A DNA stretch of 64,000 nucleotides from Malacoplasma muris (GTDB lineage Bacteria > Bacillota_I > Bacilli_A > Mycoplasmatales > Mycoplasmoidaceae). The notes beneath the pieces were generated by a model, which had not been told where the DNA came from, searched no databases, and was given only the letters and a program-made list of their open reading frames with translations. Numbering within the stretch: the stretch's first letter is position 1; every line of letters begins with the position of its first letter. Shown piece by piece: positions 53,656 to 63,297 of this stretch. Both the position numbers and the translations under genes were made by a program. The stretch is from NCBI RefSeq assembly GCF_046774425.1, contig NZ_CP177248.1, positions 496,001 through 560,000 of the forward strand. Direction: 5' to 3'.

Positions 53656-54306
53656 ATTCATATATTTTGAAAAGTCAAAATCTATTGCATCTTCTAATGA
53701 ATAATTACCACTTTTAGTTCTTATTAATTTTATAAGTGTTGCATAATTATCTAAACTAAGACCTAAGTCATTTGCAAAACTTCTGACATAAAAACCTTTA
53801 GATACTTTTAATTTTATTTCTAGAATTTGTGACTCAAAATTAAATGAAATTATATTTGCTTCTAATAATTTAACTTTTCTAGGTTCTATTTGAACACTAA
53901 TATTGTTTCTTGCATATTCATATAGCTTTTTACCATCTTTTTTAATAGCACTATAAAGAGGAGGAGTCTGATCAATAATTGTTTGTTGTAAAAGATTGTT
54001 TATATGATTGGTTATTTTATCAACAACAATCTTTTTGTTTGTTTGATTTGTTATTTTACCTTCCATATCATATGTATCTGTAGAATAACCAAATTGAATT
54101 GAAGCAATATATTCTTTATCATCTAATAATAATGAACTTAGCAATTTTGTTGCATGATTTATTCCTAATATTAAAACTCCACTTGCATTTGGATCTAAAG
54201 TTCCAGCATGTCCAACTTTTTTAAAACCAAAACTTTTTTTAATAATTTGAACAACATCATTAGATGTTAACCCTATGGGCTTATTAATAACTATAATTTT
54301 GTCCAT
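53635..54306 (-). CDS. truB: tRNA pseudouridine-55 synthase
   Basis: 223 residues. KPIGLTSNDVV, GHAGTLDPNASGVL with the catalytic Asp, TDTYDMEGKI, PPLYSAIKKDGKKLYEYAR and VSKGFYVRSFANDLG are TruB signatures for making pseudouridine 55 in the T loop of tRNAs. It is shorter than the roughly 300-residue enzyme of most bacteria because the C-terminal extension is missing. RBS GGTGAA. Confidence 0.95.
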   Translation of the reverse strand: MDKIIVINKPIGLTSNDVVQIIKKSFGFKKVGHAGTLDPNASGVLILGINHATKLLSSLLLDDKEYIASIQFGYSTDTYDMEGKITNQTNKKIVVDKITNHINNLLQQTIIDQTPPLYSAIKKDGKKLYEYARNNISVQIEPRKVKLLEANIISFNFESQILEIKLKVSKGFYVRSFANDLGLSLDNYATLIKLIRTKSGNYSLEDAIDFDFSKYMNNKKLDT

Positions 54307-54410
54307 AAATAATTCACCAATTAAAATTGTATTAATTTATTATTAATTTTCTTCATAAATTTAAAATATAAATTAAAGTTAAAATATAATTATTAAAATC
54401 ACAAGTATTA

Positions 54411-54446
54411 AATAAAAAACTAGCAATATAAAATTGCTAGTTTTTT
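54411..54446 (-). terminator. rnpB terminator
   Basis: Minus strand: CTAGCAAT / ATTGCTAG with a five-base loop, then T6. Confidence 0.85.
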
Positions 54447-54448
54447 TG

Positions 54449-54803
54449 CATTAGTAAAATAAGCCATGTTCTGTATTAGTTAGTTATTTATCTATGTATC
54501 AAATTACATTCTATTAACAATTCATTTCTTGTTAATAAATTCCCTTACCAAAATTTAGGTTTCTAGCTTGTGGAGTTTACCGCGTTTCACAATTAAATTT
54601 CTTTAATCTCGTCTCTGTGGCACTTTAAATTAAATCACCATATTTTATAAAAAACTTAGGTTATTAACTGTCATTATAGTTATTCACTATATCAGATTTT
54701 ATTTTTTATATATCTGCACAAACACTATCACCATCTCAGGCAATGCTAGCATGGACTTTCCTCTACTTTACTAAATAAAGCAGCAACTAACTCTTACTAA
54801 CTC
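54449..54803 (-). ncRNA. rnpB: RNase P RNA (class B)
   Basis: The minus strand contains GAGGAAAGTCCATGC, the universal 5' core of RNase P RNA, followed by GTGCCACAGAGACGAGATT, GTGAAACGCGGTAAACTCCAC and AGCTAGAAACC, and near the 3' end ACAGAACATGGCTTA. These are the conserved regions of the catalytic RNA that matures tRNA 5' ends. The order and length (about 355 nt) fit the Bacillus/mollicute type. The ends were set by pairing TTAGTAA with TTACTAA (P1) and are uncertain by a few bases. Confidence 0.95.
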
Positions 54804-55250
54804 ATATGAAATGATAACAAAATTATTTAAAAATAATTAAATTTTTTAATAAAAAACTTAGTATATAATTTTAAAATATAAAAAGATGGTAATGTATTTA
54901 ATGAATCTGTAGTAAATTATATTTATTATTCATTTATCAAGGTGTTAAAATATTTTTAAGATTAATACCATTTAGTTTATTAATAACAAACATTTTTAAT
55001 TAAAAACATATTCATAAGAATTTATACAATGTTTTTTTACTTTTATAGACCTACAAAATGATTTCATAATTTAAATAATTAATAATATTCAATTTAATAC
55101 ACTTGACTAAATAATAATAGAAATTAATTGCATTGACTTATATCAATAATATGAATAAAAAAGATAAAAAATAAATATATATTTTTTTTATAAAAAATAT
55201 TAATATAATACTAATAACATATAAATACAAACTATAAATTAAGGTTAATT
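54804..55250 (+). other. Long AT-rich intergenic region
   Basis: No supported gene. It contains the minus-strand rnpB promoter area and, near the plus-strand hydrolase gene, two TTGACT boxes (55103 and 55134) and TATAATAC near 55205. AAGG lies eight bases before the ATG at 55251. Confidence 0.4.
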
Positions 55251-56102
55251 ATGAGTAATTCTTCAAAAAGTAAAAATGATAATCTAGATTTAAAATATTT
55301 ACAAGTGTTTGAATATGGCAATAAAAAAAATAATAAGATTATTTTGTTTATTCATGGTTTTTATACAGATCACAGATGCTTTGAACCAATATATGAAGTT
55401 TTATCAAAAACACATAAATGTATTTGTTTTAATCTTCCAGGGTGTGGAAATGACCCAAATATTAAATATCCCACAAAATATTTGAGTTTAGAGGCCATGG
55501 CTAAACTAATCACTAAATATATAATAGAAAATGATTTAAAAAATTTTGTGTTAATAGGGCATTCATTAGGAGCTGCAATTAGTGTACTTATTAATAAAGA
55601 ATTAAAAAATACAAGAATTAAAAACTTAATATTATTAGCACCTTATTCATTAGCTTCTATTCCAAGTGTTATTGACAAGGTGTTTATGTTTAATATCAAA
55701 AACCAAAATCAATTTGTTAAGTTACAAAATAATTTGTTTGTAGATTATAGAAATGCTTTAAAAAAAGTTGGTAGAAGCGAAGAAGAATATTTTAAAGAAT
55801 TTATTGATTTTGACAAAAGAAATCATAAATACGTATTTCACATTTTAATTAAATTAACACACTTAATATCATTAAAAAATCTAAATGATTCATATAAATT
55901 CATTAAAATTCCTACCCATGTATTTTTAGGAAAAAAAGATAAACTTGTTGATTTTTATATTGTAGGCAGATACCTATCAACTCAAGTTGGAGATAATGTT
56001 GAAATTTATCCTTATAATAATTGTGGTCATGCTTTTTTTATAGAAAATCATGAGCAATTTATTAAAGATATAAGAAAGATTATAAAAAATGAAAAAAAAT
56101 AA
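55251..56102 (+). CDS. Alpha/beta hydrolase
   Basis: 283 residues. Oxyanion region FIHGFYTDHRCF, nucleophile elbow LIGHSLGAAI (Ser), acid in FLGKKDKLVD (Asp) and catalytic His in NNCGHAFFIE give a complete triad in the standard alpha/beta-hydrolase order. No signal peptide. Mollicute relatives are often called lysophospholipase or esterase; the substrate cannot be told. Its last bases overlap the next small gene (ATGAAAAAAAATAA), a coupled arrangement. Confidence 0.87.
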   Translation: MSNSSKSKNDNLDLKYLQVFEYGNKKNNKIILFIHGFYTDHRCFEPIYEVLSKTHKCICFNLPGCGNDPNIKYPTKYLSLEAMAKLITKYIIENDLKNFVLIGHSLGAAISVLINKELKNTRIKNLILLAPYSLASIPSVIDKVFMFNIKNQNQFVKLQNNLFVDYRNALKKVGRSEEEYFKEFIDFDKRNHKYVFHILIKLTHLISLKNLNDSYKFIKIPTHVFLGKKDKLVDFYIVGRYLSTQVGDNVEIYPYNNCGHAFFIENHEQFIKDIRKIIKNEKK

Positions 56103-56445
56103 ATTATTAAAATTTCTATGAAATTTTTGATGATACAGATTAAAAGTGTTCAAAATAGAAAAATATAAACTAAACAAAATATTTAAAAGTAATAGTTGAT
56201 ACATAATATATTTAAATATAGAAAACATAGATGAATTTAAAAAAGAATTGTTTGTAAAAAAGAATCTTGCAAAATTTTGAGATGATACAAAAATCACAAT
56301 AATTTCTAGGAGAGATTTTATTAATTGATTTGAAAATAATAAGAACTATAGAAAAAAATATCTTCTAATAAATAACATTAATCATTGTAAATATGAATAT
56401 AGATATATAAGATTTAGTGGATTAGAATCATATATCTTAAAATAA
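56089..56445 (+). CDS. Small basic Trp-containing hypothetical protein
   Basis: 118 residues, read through seven TGA-Trp codons, so the standard code hides it. It starts at an ATG inside the end of the hydrolase gene (14-base overlap) and begins MKKNKLLKFLWNFWWYRLKV, then YIIYLNIENIDEFKKELF and ITIISRRDFINWF. High Lys, Tyr and Trp content, no clear membrane helix. The overlap implies that it is made together with the hydrolase. No family recognised. Confidence 0.65.
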
Positions 56446-56521
56446 TTACATCAATTTAATTTATTTAAGTTTTTATTTATAATTATATTTGTACTAAATA
56501 ATTTATTTATAGGTATTAAAA

Positions 56522-57040
56522 ATGGCTACAGTAAAATTAGTAAAACCATCAGTAATTGATATAAATGATTTAAAAGATTTTATTCACATTCAAAAAAATA
56601 AAATTAGTTTGAATTATTTTGACTATAATTTACTTTCTATTGAAAACAATCAAGAATGACTTGATTTAATAAACCAACCAAAATTACAACTTAAAAAATA
56701 CTTTAATATTTTTCATTTTTTGCTTTGCAAAACTATTGAAGATGATAAATTGGTAGGTATTGTATTAATAAAGAAAAATATAAATTTAGAAATAGATATT
56801 ATTGATAGTCAAATTAAATATTTTTTTGATGAATCATTAAATAGTGGATATGAATTACAAATAATACACAATTCTATAAACTATGCAAAAAAAGAAAATT
56901 TTGATCAATTGTCATTGGTTACAAAAGGAAGTAATATAGAGTTGAATAAACTATTAATCAATCTTGGAGCTTTAGTTGTTAAAAAAATAACACATGATGA
57001 TGGTAATACATATTATCGATTTAATTTATCTCTTATATAA
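56522..57040 (+). CDS. GNAT-like acetyltransferase
   Basis: 172 residues: N-terminal KLVKPSVIDINDLKDFIHIQ, central strand KLVGIVLIKKNINLEIDIID, ELQIIHNSINYAKKENFDQLSLVT and NKLLINLGALVVKKI, the usual GNAT order with a degenerate acetyl-CoA loop. Similar overall to N-acetyltransferases next to hydrolase genes, but motif A is weak. One TGA-Trp (EWLDL). Weak RBS TATAGG. Confidence 0.6.
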
Positions 57041-57151
57041 ATACTCTATTAAGTTAAATACATAAATAAAAGTATTTTGACACTTTTAAAATGATTATAA
57101 ATTTCTTATAATTATAATGTTAGTGTAAAAATAACAAGGGGCAAGAACTCA

Positions 57152-57652
57152 ATGAAATATTTTGTATATTGAACAGAAGATAGAAGAGACAATGAGAAAA
57201 AACCATCTATATGAAATTGCATAATAACTAACAATGCAACAGAAGATGATTTAGAAACTTTTCAAAATTACAATGAATTTATTTCCAATTTGACAAATAA
57301 TAAAATAATAGTTGGATGAATAGAGAATGAAGCAAACGATAGTGTGGATCAATTTGTTAAAGATCAAAACTATTATAATGATTTAGTGGATGATTGAATT
57401 CCTAATATATTTACAAAATATGAATATGACCATGCAAGTTTTGAAAATCTAAAAATAGGAATTAATGGAATAATTGATTTTTATAATGGGATAGATCCTG
57501 GAATAAAAGACGAATTTTTAAAAGGTGTATACAATAACTTGTGTGATAATTTTTTTAATAAAAATAAAGCTTTTATTCAATTTAAAGATATGAAACTTTT
57601 TATTGAAAATTATAATAACAAAGTTCATAGTAAATCAAAAAAGAAAAAATAA
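57152..57652 (+). CDS. Hypothetical protein
   Basis: 166 residues, hidden under the standard code by several TGA-Trp codons. RBS AAGGGGC ten bases before ATG 57152. It begins MKYFVYWTEDRRDNEKKPSI, with KIIVGWIEN in the middle and NGIIDFYNGIDPGIKDEF later, and ends with a Lys-rich tail (KVHSKSKKKK). Mixed alpha/beta composition, cytoplasmic. Family not recognised. Confidence 0.7.
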
Positions 57653-57703
57653 AAATATGAGATTTTAATACATTTATGTAATGATTAAATCTCATATTTT
57701 TAA
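57651..57703. terminator. Bidirectional terminator
   Basis: AAAAATATGAGATTTAA / TTAAATCTCATATTTTT. Ends the plus-strand hypothetical gene and probably the minus-strand operon that includes tRNA-Trp. Confidence 0.85.
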
Positions 57704-57795
57704 TGCTAGTAAACTAAAAGTTCTACTATATTATTTAATTAATATTTTTTAGAGTAATATTTAATACTTAAACAATAATACGCATTGATAAAAAA

Positions 57796-57870
57796 TGGCA
57801 GGGGTAGCAGGATTTGAACCCACAACACTTGGATTTGGAGTCCAATGTTCTACCTTTGAACTATACCCCT
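57796..57870 (-). tRNA. trnW: tRNA-Trp (anticodon CCA)
   Basis: 75 bases on the minus strand. The acceptor stem AGGGGTA pairs with TACCCCT, discriminator G, encoded CCA; the T-arm contains GGTTCAAATCC; the anticodon loop CTCCAAA has anticodon CCA, which reads UGG. The organism must have another tRNA-Trp (UCA) for UGA outside this window. It lies nine bases after the mtn stop, so it is probably cut from the mtn transcript. Confidence 0.95.
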
Positions 57871-57879
57871 ATAAAAGTG

Positions 57880-58596
57880 TTATGATTCTTTATTTGTAGA
57901 TAATATATTTGTATCTAGTATAAGAAAAAGTATTTCAGTTAATTTTGAAGAAATTTTTACTAGTGCACTATCAAATTGCTCACTACTAATTTTCATATTA
58001 TTTAAATTATCTGATACTATTTTAATACCACTTAGTTTAACATTACTTTTACTGCAAACTTGAGCAATAGCTGTTAATTCCATATCAAAACAACTTACTA
58101 ATTCAAAATTTTTATTTTTAAATTTTAAATAGTTATTTCTGTCAATAAATGAATCACTTGTACCTAAATTTTTTAATTTATAAAACACACCATGCTCATT
58201 AAATAAATCAATCAAATTTTGATTTAAAGAATTTGATAAACCAAAGAACGGTTTTTCTTTTGGAACTTGTCCAAGTTCATAATTAAAAGATGTTACATCA
58301 ACATCAAGGTAATAACACTTATTTATTAATAATATGTCAAAAATATTAATATTTGGAATATGAGTACCAACAGTTCCAATATTAATAATGTGTGTTATAT
58401 TAAATGTTTTAATTAAATATGCTGTAGCACTTGCAGCATTAACCTTACCAATACCACTAAAACATAAAACAACAGATTGATGTTTGTTTTCATAAATATA
58501 AAATTTTCTATTATCTGACATATGAATAAAACAATCTCTATTTGTTTTAAATTCTTTAGACAGTTCTGTATCCATTGCTACAATAATTCCAAGCAT
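57880..58596 (-). CDS. mtnN: 5'-methylthioadenosine/S-adenosylhomocysteine nucleosidase
   Basis: 238 residues. MLGIIVAMDTELSKEF, CFSGIGKVNAASATAYLI, INIGTVGTH, LGTSDSFIDR and the substrate-binding FELVSCFDMELTAIAQVC plus catalytic Asp in IKIVSDN match the Pfs family. It cleaves MTA and SAH after methyl-transfer and polyamine reactions. The start lies two bases from the nadD-yqeK stop. Last protein gene of the yqeG-yqeH-nadD/yqeK-mtn operon. Confidence 0.93.
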   Translation of the reverse strand: MLGIIVAMDTELSKEFKTNRDCFIHMSDNRKFYIYENKHQSVVLCFSGIGKVNAASATAYLIKTFNITHIINIGTVGTHIPNINIFDILLINKCYYLDVDVTSFNYELGQVPKEKPFFGLSNSLNQNLIDLFNEHGVFYKLKNLGTSDSFIDRNNYLKFKNKNFELVSCFDMELTAIAQVCSKSNVKLSGIKIVSDNLNNMKISSEQFDSALVKISSKLTEILFLILDTNILSTNKES

Positions 58597-58598
58597 TA

Positions 58599-59771
58599 TT
58601 AATCATTCCTTTTTAATCTATTCAATATTTCTAAATATCCCTTGTTTATATCTTTTTTACATAATTCATACATTTTTTTTCTATCACTGATTTCACCATC
58701 TTTCCTTACATCCAATTTATCAGAACAAAATATTATTTTAGCTAATATATTGTCATCTGTTTCAAGAATAGTATGATTTCTAATTGCGTTTAAAACTTGA
58801 TAATCATTAATGAAAAATTTTTTCTTTATTAAATATGCCCCTAACCATGCATGAATAATTTTTCATAAATTTTGATGTTTATTTTCTATTTTTTCTTTAT
58901 TATACATTTTCTTGTATTTAAACAAATAACCTATTTTGAACAATGTTCAAAAATTAGTTTGATATTTTTCACTAAATTCCTTAGCATAATCATGATATAT
59001 TGCAGATACATATGCTTGTTTTAACAAAGGGTAATATTTTAATGATTTTGTTATGTCTACAGCTATTTCTGCAACTCTTATAGAATGTTCTATTCTATAA
59101 GTGCTCATTACTTTTTCCAATCTATCAAGAGCATATAAACCATTTTCATTAATATAATTTAAAACATCTAAAGAAAGATGTCTTTTTTTTGGAGATACTC
59201 TTATATTACTAGAACTAATATTTATTCTAAAGATAGTTCCAATAGAAATATGCTTTATATTTATTTTTTTGTTGTCTTCTTTTTGTAAAGATAATTCTTG
59301 TACACTATTATCATTAGTATTTAATTCATCATTTGTTATATTATTTATTTCATTTTGCTTATTTAAAAAACGTTTGTAACAAATTATTCTAGAATTCTCT
59401 AGAATCTCTTGATACCTATTTCATTTATCAAAGTTTATTAATTGATCATATCCAATTAATAAATATAGTTCATAATCACTATAATATTCTTTGAAATAAT
59501 TTATTGTATCAATAGTGTATGATATTTCATTTCTTTTTAATTCAAAATCACATATTTCAAATCTTGGAAATCCTTTAATTGCTAAACGAATCATTTCTAA
59601 TCTATCATTATTTGAAGCAGACATTTTTTTATTTTGTGGATGGTTATTACAAGGCACAAAAAATAGTTTATCTGCTTTTATTCTATTAAATGCTCTTAAA
59701 GCAATTTTTATATGACCTTTATGAATGGGATCAAATGAACCTCCAAAAATAATTATCTTTTTCTTTTTCAT
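58599..59771 (-). CDS. nadD: Nicotinate-nucleotide adenylyltransferase fused to YqeK-type HD hydrolase
   Basis: 390 residues with two enzymes in one chain. Residues 1 to about 205: IIIFGGSFDPIHKGHIKIA (HxGH nucleotidyl-transfer motif), LFFVPCNNHPQNKK, ISYTIDTINYF and ISSSNIR identify NadD, making deamido-NAD. Residues about 215-390: YRIEHSIRVAEIAVDI, YHDYAKEF (HD) and AIRNHTILE identify YqeK, a diadenosine-tetraphosphate hydrolase. In Bacillus the two are adjacent genes; here the frame is continuous through a TGA-Trp at 59421-59423. Fusions of this kind occur in other mollicutes. Confidence 0.92.
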
Positions 59772-59782
59772 TTATACCCCCT

Positions 59783-60853
59783 TTAAATAAGTGCATTTTC
59801 TGTTATAAAAATTTCTATTTTTGAATTGACACCAATAATTATTTTACTAATCTTTTTAATAGAAATTAAACAAATTCCATTTACAAAAATATTATATTTT
59901 TTATTTTCATCCAAAATGTATTTATTTTCTTTTCAAACATCATTCTTAAACTCTATTAATTTCATTTCTTTAGATTGCAAAATTTGTTTAATTTTATCTT
60001 GTTTTGTTCTATGTATCTTTATATTTGAAGAACAATAAAAACCTATTGAACCAGCATTTTGATTAATAACAGATATATAAAATAACTTTTCTAGAAAAAA
60101 AACTTGATTATTATCTTTTATTAAAAAATTTTTATTAATAATTTTTTTAAAATCACATATTTGTTTAATAGAAGTTTGATCAATATAATTAATAACTGAA
60201 TTCATATTTTTATAGCCTGGCGTATCAATCAATGTATATTTATTTAAGTCAATTTTTGATAAATTAACTGTAGTATTTGGAAATGGACTTGTTGATAATT
60301 TTTTATTTACTTTATTGTACTTTAACAATGCATTTATTAAACTAGACTTACCAACATTAGTTTTTCCAACAATATAAATTGTTTTCTTATTTTTGAAATA
60401 TTTAAATAATACATCATCTATTTTTCTTATATTCATACTATTAACTGAATCATATAAAATAATGTCTATAAAATTAATTTTTTCTTCATTTAAAATATTT
60501 TTTATTTTAAGTAATGTTGTATACCTATTAAATGTTTTTGGTAAACAACTTAATTTATTTACAAGAACTAAAATGTTTTCTTTATCTTTTATTTGTTCAA
60601 CTATTGAATTTTTTATATCAAAAATATCTAATATCATTACTATTAAATTATTTTTGTAGTCAATATTTTCTAATGTTTGAATTATTTGCTTTTCGTCAAT
60701 TTTTGAATTATCAAGCTCATTATAATTTATCAATCTAAAGCATCTTTTACAATATTTTGTTGTACTATCTGCATTTTTTACATAGGTTGGATTATTAATA
60801 TCATTTGAAAAATAATTCCCACATCCCAAACATTTTTTATTATAGTAATTCAT
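59783..60853 (-). CDS. yqeH: Ribosome-assembly GTPase YqeH
   Basis: 356 residues, circularly permuted GTPase for 30S assembly. The N-terminal zinc finger has CLGCG and YCKRC. The G motifs come in the order G4 (VNKLS), G1 (GKTNVGKSS), G3 (DTPG), as in YqeH. The C-terminal domain includes DVWKENKYILDENKKYN (W is TGA). Several starts are possible (60853, 60865, 60883); 60853 (MNYYNKKCLGCG) is closest to the zinc finger. It overlaps the yqeG stop by 14 bases. Confidence 0.93.
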
Positions 60854-61442
60854 ATTCTTCTTCATATTCAAAATCACTTTCATTTTTTTCTTCTTGAATT
60901 GATGTATTTTCTAATTGCAATTTTTTGTAAATAAATTTTTCTAATATTTTTTGAAGTAAATTATATGATGTTGATTTGTTTGGGTCTACCATTGGAATAA
61001 CTAGAATGCTTTTTGATTGTAATCTATTTGCCAAAAAGATATCTGTTAAAAATTGATCACCAATTATTGCAGTATCTGAAGGAGATAAATTATTCTCTTT
61101 TAAATATTTTTTTATTTTATATACTAAAGGTTTTTTACAACTATATAAATACCCATCAATAGTTGTTGTTTCTTGTAATTTATTAACAAATTTTTCAACT
61201 CTTGTTTTTGTATTATTAGATGCAATAATTATTTTTAATCCTTCATATTTAACATTGTTAATAAAATCATATACAAATTTATTAGGAAACTTATTAAAAT
61301 GAGGAACTAATGTATTATCCAAATCACAAATAATTAATTTAACACCATTTGCTTTTAGTGAAGTCAAATTTATTTTTGAAACATCTCTAACAAATAAATT
61401 TGGTCTTAAATAATTTAATCATAATGTTGATTTAAAATTCAT
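60840..61442 (-). CDS. yqeG: HAD-family phosphatase YqeG
   Basis: 200 residues. LRPNLFVRDVSKINLTSLKA, LIICDLDNTLVPHF (HAD motif I), KIIIASNNTKTRV (motif II) and PSDTAIIGDQFLTDIFLA (motif IV region) match YqeG. The true start ATG 61442 (RBS GGAGG) lies upstream of a TGA-Trp, adding 25 residues to the apparent frame. First gene of the operon. Confidence 0.93.
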
Positions 61443-61607
61443 TAATGCCTCCAATAAACTATTAATAATTTTAATACATAAGTTTATAAATGTTATTTAA
61501 ATAGTTTTAATATATAGTTTAAAATTTTATAACTTTAATTTAATATTTTTTACACAGAAAATAAAATTTTAAATTTATCAAATTCTATATGTTTTACATA
61601 ATAAATA
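61443..61607. other. Intergenic region upstream of yqeG
   Basis: AT-rich; contains the minus-strand yqeG promoter area (TATTAAAAT near 61475) but no gene. The stretch 61639-61709 next to gpx is likewise empty. Confidence 0.4.
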
Positions 61608-61638
61608 AGAAAAATTCACAACTTTTATAGTTGTGAAT
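61608..61638 (-). terminator. Terminator of the kinase-gpx operon
   Basis: Minus strand: TTCACAAC / GTTGTGAA with a seven-base loop, then TTTTTC. About 75 bases after the gpx stop. Confidence 0.75.
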
Positions 61639-61709
61639 AGATTCAAATTATAATATTAAATTATATAAAGATAATATTTATAAAAAACCTTATAACATTC
61701 TTATTAAAA

Positions 61710-62195
61710 TTATTCATTTAATAATTTTTCAATTTCATTTTTATAATTTAAAATACTATCTTTATTATCAATTCTATATCTTGTTTTTCCTGTTTTATCT
61801 ACTACAAATTTTTCAAAGTTTCATTTTACATTTTTTGCTCTAGAAGTTCAAGGAAATGATTCTTTTAAATAATTATATAACTCACATGCTTCTGGACCAT
61901 TTACTTTAATTTTAGAAAACATTTCAAATTCAACATTATATTTTGTTGTGCAAAATTGATATATTTCATTTTCATTTTTAGGTTCTTGCATAAAAAATTG
62001 ATTACAAGGAAATCCTAATATACAAAGACCTTTGTCAAAAAACATAGAATGAAACTGTTGTAAATCAGCATATTGTTTTGTGTTTCCACATTTACTTGCA
62101 ACATTTACAATAATTAATACTTTGTTTTTATATTTTTTAAAATCAACTAAATTACCAAATATATCTTTCATTTTAAAATCATAAATATTTGACAT
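61710..62195 (-). CDS. gpx: Glutathione peroxidase-family thiol peroxidase
   Basis: 161 residues. Peroxidatic Cys in VNVASKCGNTKQY (Cys in the place of selenocysteine), Gln region GFPCNQF, and the third catalytic element in VKWNFEKFVVDK. CysGPx enzymes usually take electrons from thioredoxin; that fits an organism without glutathione, but is inference. The start lies two bases after the kinase gene stop, so they form an operon. Confidence 0.93.
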
Positions 62196-62197
62196 AA

Positions 62198-63232
62198 TTA
62201 ATTCCTATTCATATTAAACTTTATTGTTTTTGTAGCATCTTTTATTTTTTTAATGGAATTTTTTTCATATCATTTAATTTTTGCAATACTAAGGTTTGTT
62301 TCATTAGAAACTTCATCATAATTTTTTCTAGTCTTATATGGTCCTATACCATATAACATATTAATAATATTTAATTCAATATCATTTAATATCTCATTCA
62401 TACAGTTGATGAACTTATTTGGGAAAGATGGTAATGCAGTAACTTCTCGTTCCACAATTAAATCATTAGTTTTTACAAAATTAACAATTTTATTAATTTC
62501 ATGTATATTCATTTTTTCATGTAATTGTGATATTGTTTTTATCTTTTCTAAAACAATGTTTAACTTTTCATCAAGCTCTTTTGAAGCATCAATTAAAATG
62601 TAATCTATTCCAAAATCTTTACAAACATTAATCATATAATCTTCATATATTTCTAAAAGTTTTTTAAAATAAGTTTTATTTTTATTGAAATTTTCAATTT
62701 CAATAGTTCTATTTCTTTCAAAAATTCTTTTTTTAAATAATTCTCAAGTTCCAGTTAAAATTACATATAATTTTGGAACACCATGTTCATAAATCAATTC
62801 TGTTGCAACATCTTTCCATAAGCTATCATAGTAACCAAATACACTTGGTCTTATAATGTTCTCATGTGCAAATAACCAATCTTCAAATATACTTCTATCA
62901 AAAATAGTAATGTATTTGTCATTACAATTATTTTTATAATTTTCAAATCTATTTAACACAAAATATAATTGAAACACAGATCCATACAATACATTATTTG
63001 TTCTTTCATACATTTTTCCTAATAATAATGTCATTAATTGATCTTCATCATTTAACTCATAAACAACTTTTGAGTCAGTTAAATTCTCACTCAACTTTTT
63101 GGCCAATGTACTTTTTCCAAATGCAATCATTCCACCAATAACAATAGAATTGGACACTTTAATTTTTTTTAAATCAGGTTTTAATTGTCCAATTTCTGTA
63201 CTAATAATTCGCTTCTTTTTAAAAAAATTCAT
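62198..63232 (-). CDS. Deoxynucleoside kinase with C-terminal HTH-like extension
   Basis: 344 residues, versus about 210-220 for usual mollicute deoxyadenosine/deoxyguanosine kinases. Residues about 25-225 are the kinase: P-loop VIGGMIAFGKSTLAKKL, FDRSIFEDWLFA (DRS) and KKRIFERNRTIE (lid arginines). After a helical linker, residues about 280-335 (LNDIELNIINMLYG, YDEVSNETNLSIAKIKWYEK, KKIKDA) resemble sigma-70 region 4 or a similar HTH. The frame is continuous through TGA-Trp codons near 62744 and 62268. RBS AAGGAG before ATG 63232. The HTH assignment is by eye. Confidence 0.82.
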
Positions 63233-63297
63233 ATGCTCTCCTTTTGCTTGATGACAAAACAATTAATTAATTTTTTTGCCATTCTTACATTAGAAAA

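Noticed and set aside
54481..54800. Plus-strand coding potential in the rnpB region
   Set aside because: The conserved RNase P RNA core elements on the minus strand explain the sequence.
61443..61709. Possible small gene between yqeG and gpx
   Set aside because: No ORF with start, RBS and plausible composition on either strand; only a terminator hairpin is evident.
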